Below, one piece after another: positions 11,299 to 11,801 of a stretch of 11,801 nucleotides of DNA. How positions within the stretch are numbered: position 1 is the stretch's first letter; every line of letters begins with the position of its first letter. The position numbers were made by a program, and so were the translations under genes. Location: the NCBI GenBank assembly GCA_002441055.1, contig DJWR01000069.1, positions 1 through 11,801 on the forward strand. Direction: 5' to 3'. The notes beneath the pieces were generated by a model. The model saw only the letters and a program-made list of their open reading frames with translations, was not told the origin of the DNA and made no database searches. The stretch comes from Caulobacteraceae bacterium UBA6225 (GTDB lineage: Bacteria; Pseudomonadota; Alphaproteobacteria; Caulobacterales; Caulobacteraceae).

Positions 11299-11801
11299 AT
11301 GACTTTCCAAGCTTCCAACGCCGCGTCTGAACGCGACCGCGTCATCATTTTCGACACCACCATGCGCGACGGCGAGCAGTCGCCCGGCGCCTCCATGTCC
11401 CTGGAGGAGAAGCTGGAGCTGGCGAAGATCCTCGAGGAGATGCGGGTCGATGTGATCGAGGCCGGCTTCCCCATCGCGTCGAACGGCGACTTCGAGGCGG
11501 TGCGCCAGATCTCCGAGATCGTCACGGAGAGCACGATCTGCGGCCTGGCCCGAGCTGCGGCCATCGACATCGAGCGCTGCGCCGAGGCCATCCGCCCGGC
11601 CAAGCGCGGTCGCATCCACACCTTCCTGTCCACCAGCCCTTCGCACCGGGACCACATTCTGAAGATGAGCCAGGAGGATATCCTGGAGGCCATCACCCGT
11701 TCGGTCACCCACGCCCGCAACCTGTGCGACGACGTGGAATGGTCGGCCCAGGACGCCACCCGCACCGAGCAGGACTTCCTGCGCCGCTGCGTCGAGGCCG
11801 C
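11299..11801 (+). CDS. leuA: 2-isopropylmalate synthase LeuA (5' part, runs off the window)
   Basis: LeuA condenses acetyl-CoA with 2-oxoisovalerate, the first committed step of leucine synthesis in the cytoplasm. The visible 167 residues begin MTFQASNAASERDRVIIFDTTMRDGEQSPGASM, the signature of the LeuA/HMG-CoA-lyase-like TIM barrel with Arg23 and the metal ligand Asp24, followed by DVIEAGFPIASNGDFEAV, CGLARA and IHTFLSTSPSHRDHILKMS. This pattern is specific for LeuA among related synthases. The HxH metal motif and the C-terminal leucine-binding regulatory domain would lie beyond the window. The ATG at 11299 has AAGAG (11286-11290) 8 bases upstream. The leucine-rich leader and attenuator upstream indicate control by leucine supply. 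Partial at the window edge, otherwise intact. Confidence 0.96.
   Translation, partial: MTFQASNAASERDRVIIFDTTMRDGEQSPGASMSLEEKLELAKILEEMRVDVIEAGFPIASNGDFEAVRQISEIVTESTICGLARAAAIDIERCAEAIRPAKRGRIHTFLSTSPSHRDHILKMSQEDILEAITRSVTHARNLCDDVEWSAQDATRTEQDFLRRCVEA

Overview
The window looks like chromosomal DNA from a high-GC alphaproteobacterium, most likely Caulobacterales (Caulobacter, Phenylobacterium or Brevundimonas-like). This is an inference from the very GC-rich third positions, frequent GTG/TTG starts with clear Shine-Dalgarno runs, an alphaproteobacterial pair of small proteins (DUF4169 and an RHH_4 ribbon-helix-helix protein), an HWE-type histidine kinase, Caulobacter-style promoter elements and an EcfG-type (general stress response) promoter. 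No rRNA, tRNA, CRISPR array, IS element or phage gene was seen. No gene-free stretch exceeds 300 bases; the longest (11045-11298) holds the leuA leader.

Layout. (1) 21-3228: a molybdate uptake island. modA-modB-modC is a tight operon on the minus strand, divergent from the regulator modE. A ModE-box-like inverted repeat overlaps the probable modA -10 element. ModC lacks the usual C-terminal molybdate-binding TOBE domain. (2) 3387-4388: an enolase-superfamily racemase/epimerase of the Ala-D/L-Glu epimerase / N-acetyl-D-Glu racemase (DgcA) type. (3) 4411-5679: an RHH protein (minus), a COQ4-family ubiquinone biosynthesis gene (plus) and a DUF4169 gene (minus). The COQ4 gene appears frameshifted at a run of seven Gs near its 5' end. 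(4) 5809-7810: an orphan CHASE-HWE sensor histidine kinase followed by a DUF2171 gene. (5) 7913-8468: an AbrB/MazE-like antitoxin and PemK/MazF-like toxin pair, with a palindrome just upstream and strong stem-loops on both sides. (6) 8513-9715: a class I aspartate aminotransferase (minus). Divergent from it is a small unknown lipoprotein gene (9854-10252), preceded by an exact GGAAC-N16-CGTT EcfG promoter. (7) 10316-11044: a TVP38/TMEM64 (VTT) membrane protein. (8) 11137-11801: a leucine-rich leader peptide, an attenuator-like set of stem-loops and the start of leuA, which runs off the window.

How it fits together. Most of the window is ordinary housekeeping. The parts most worth a second look are regulatory: the leuA attenuator with its 7-Leu, 23-codon leader; the exact stress promoter in front of an unknown lipoprotein, with a weaker one in front of DUF2171; the ModE box; and the toxin-antitoxin operator palindrome. 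I found no convincing wholly new multi-gene system.
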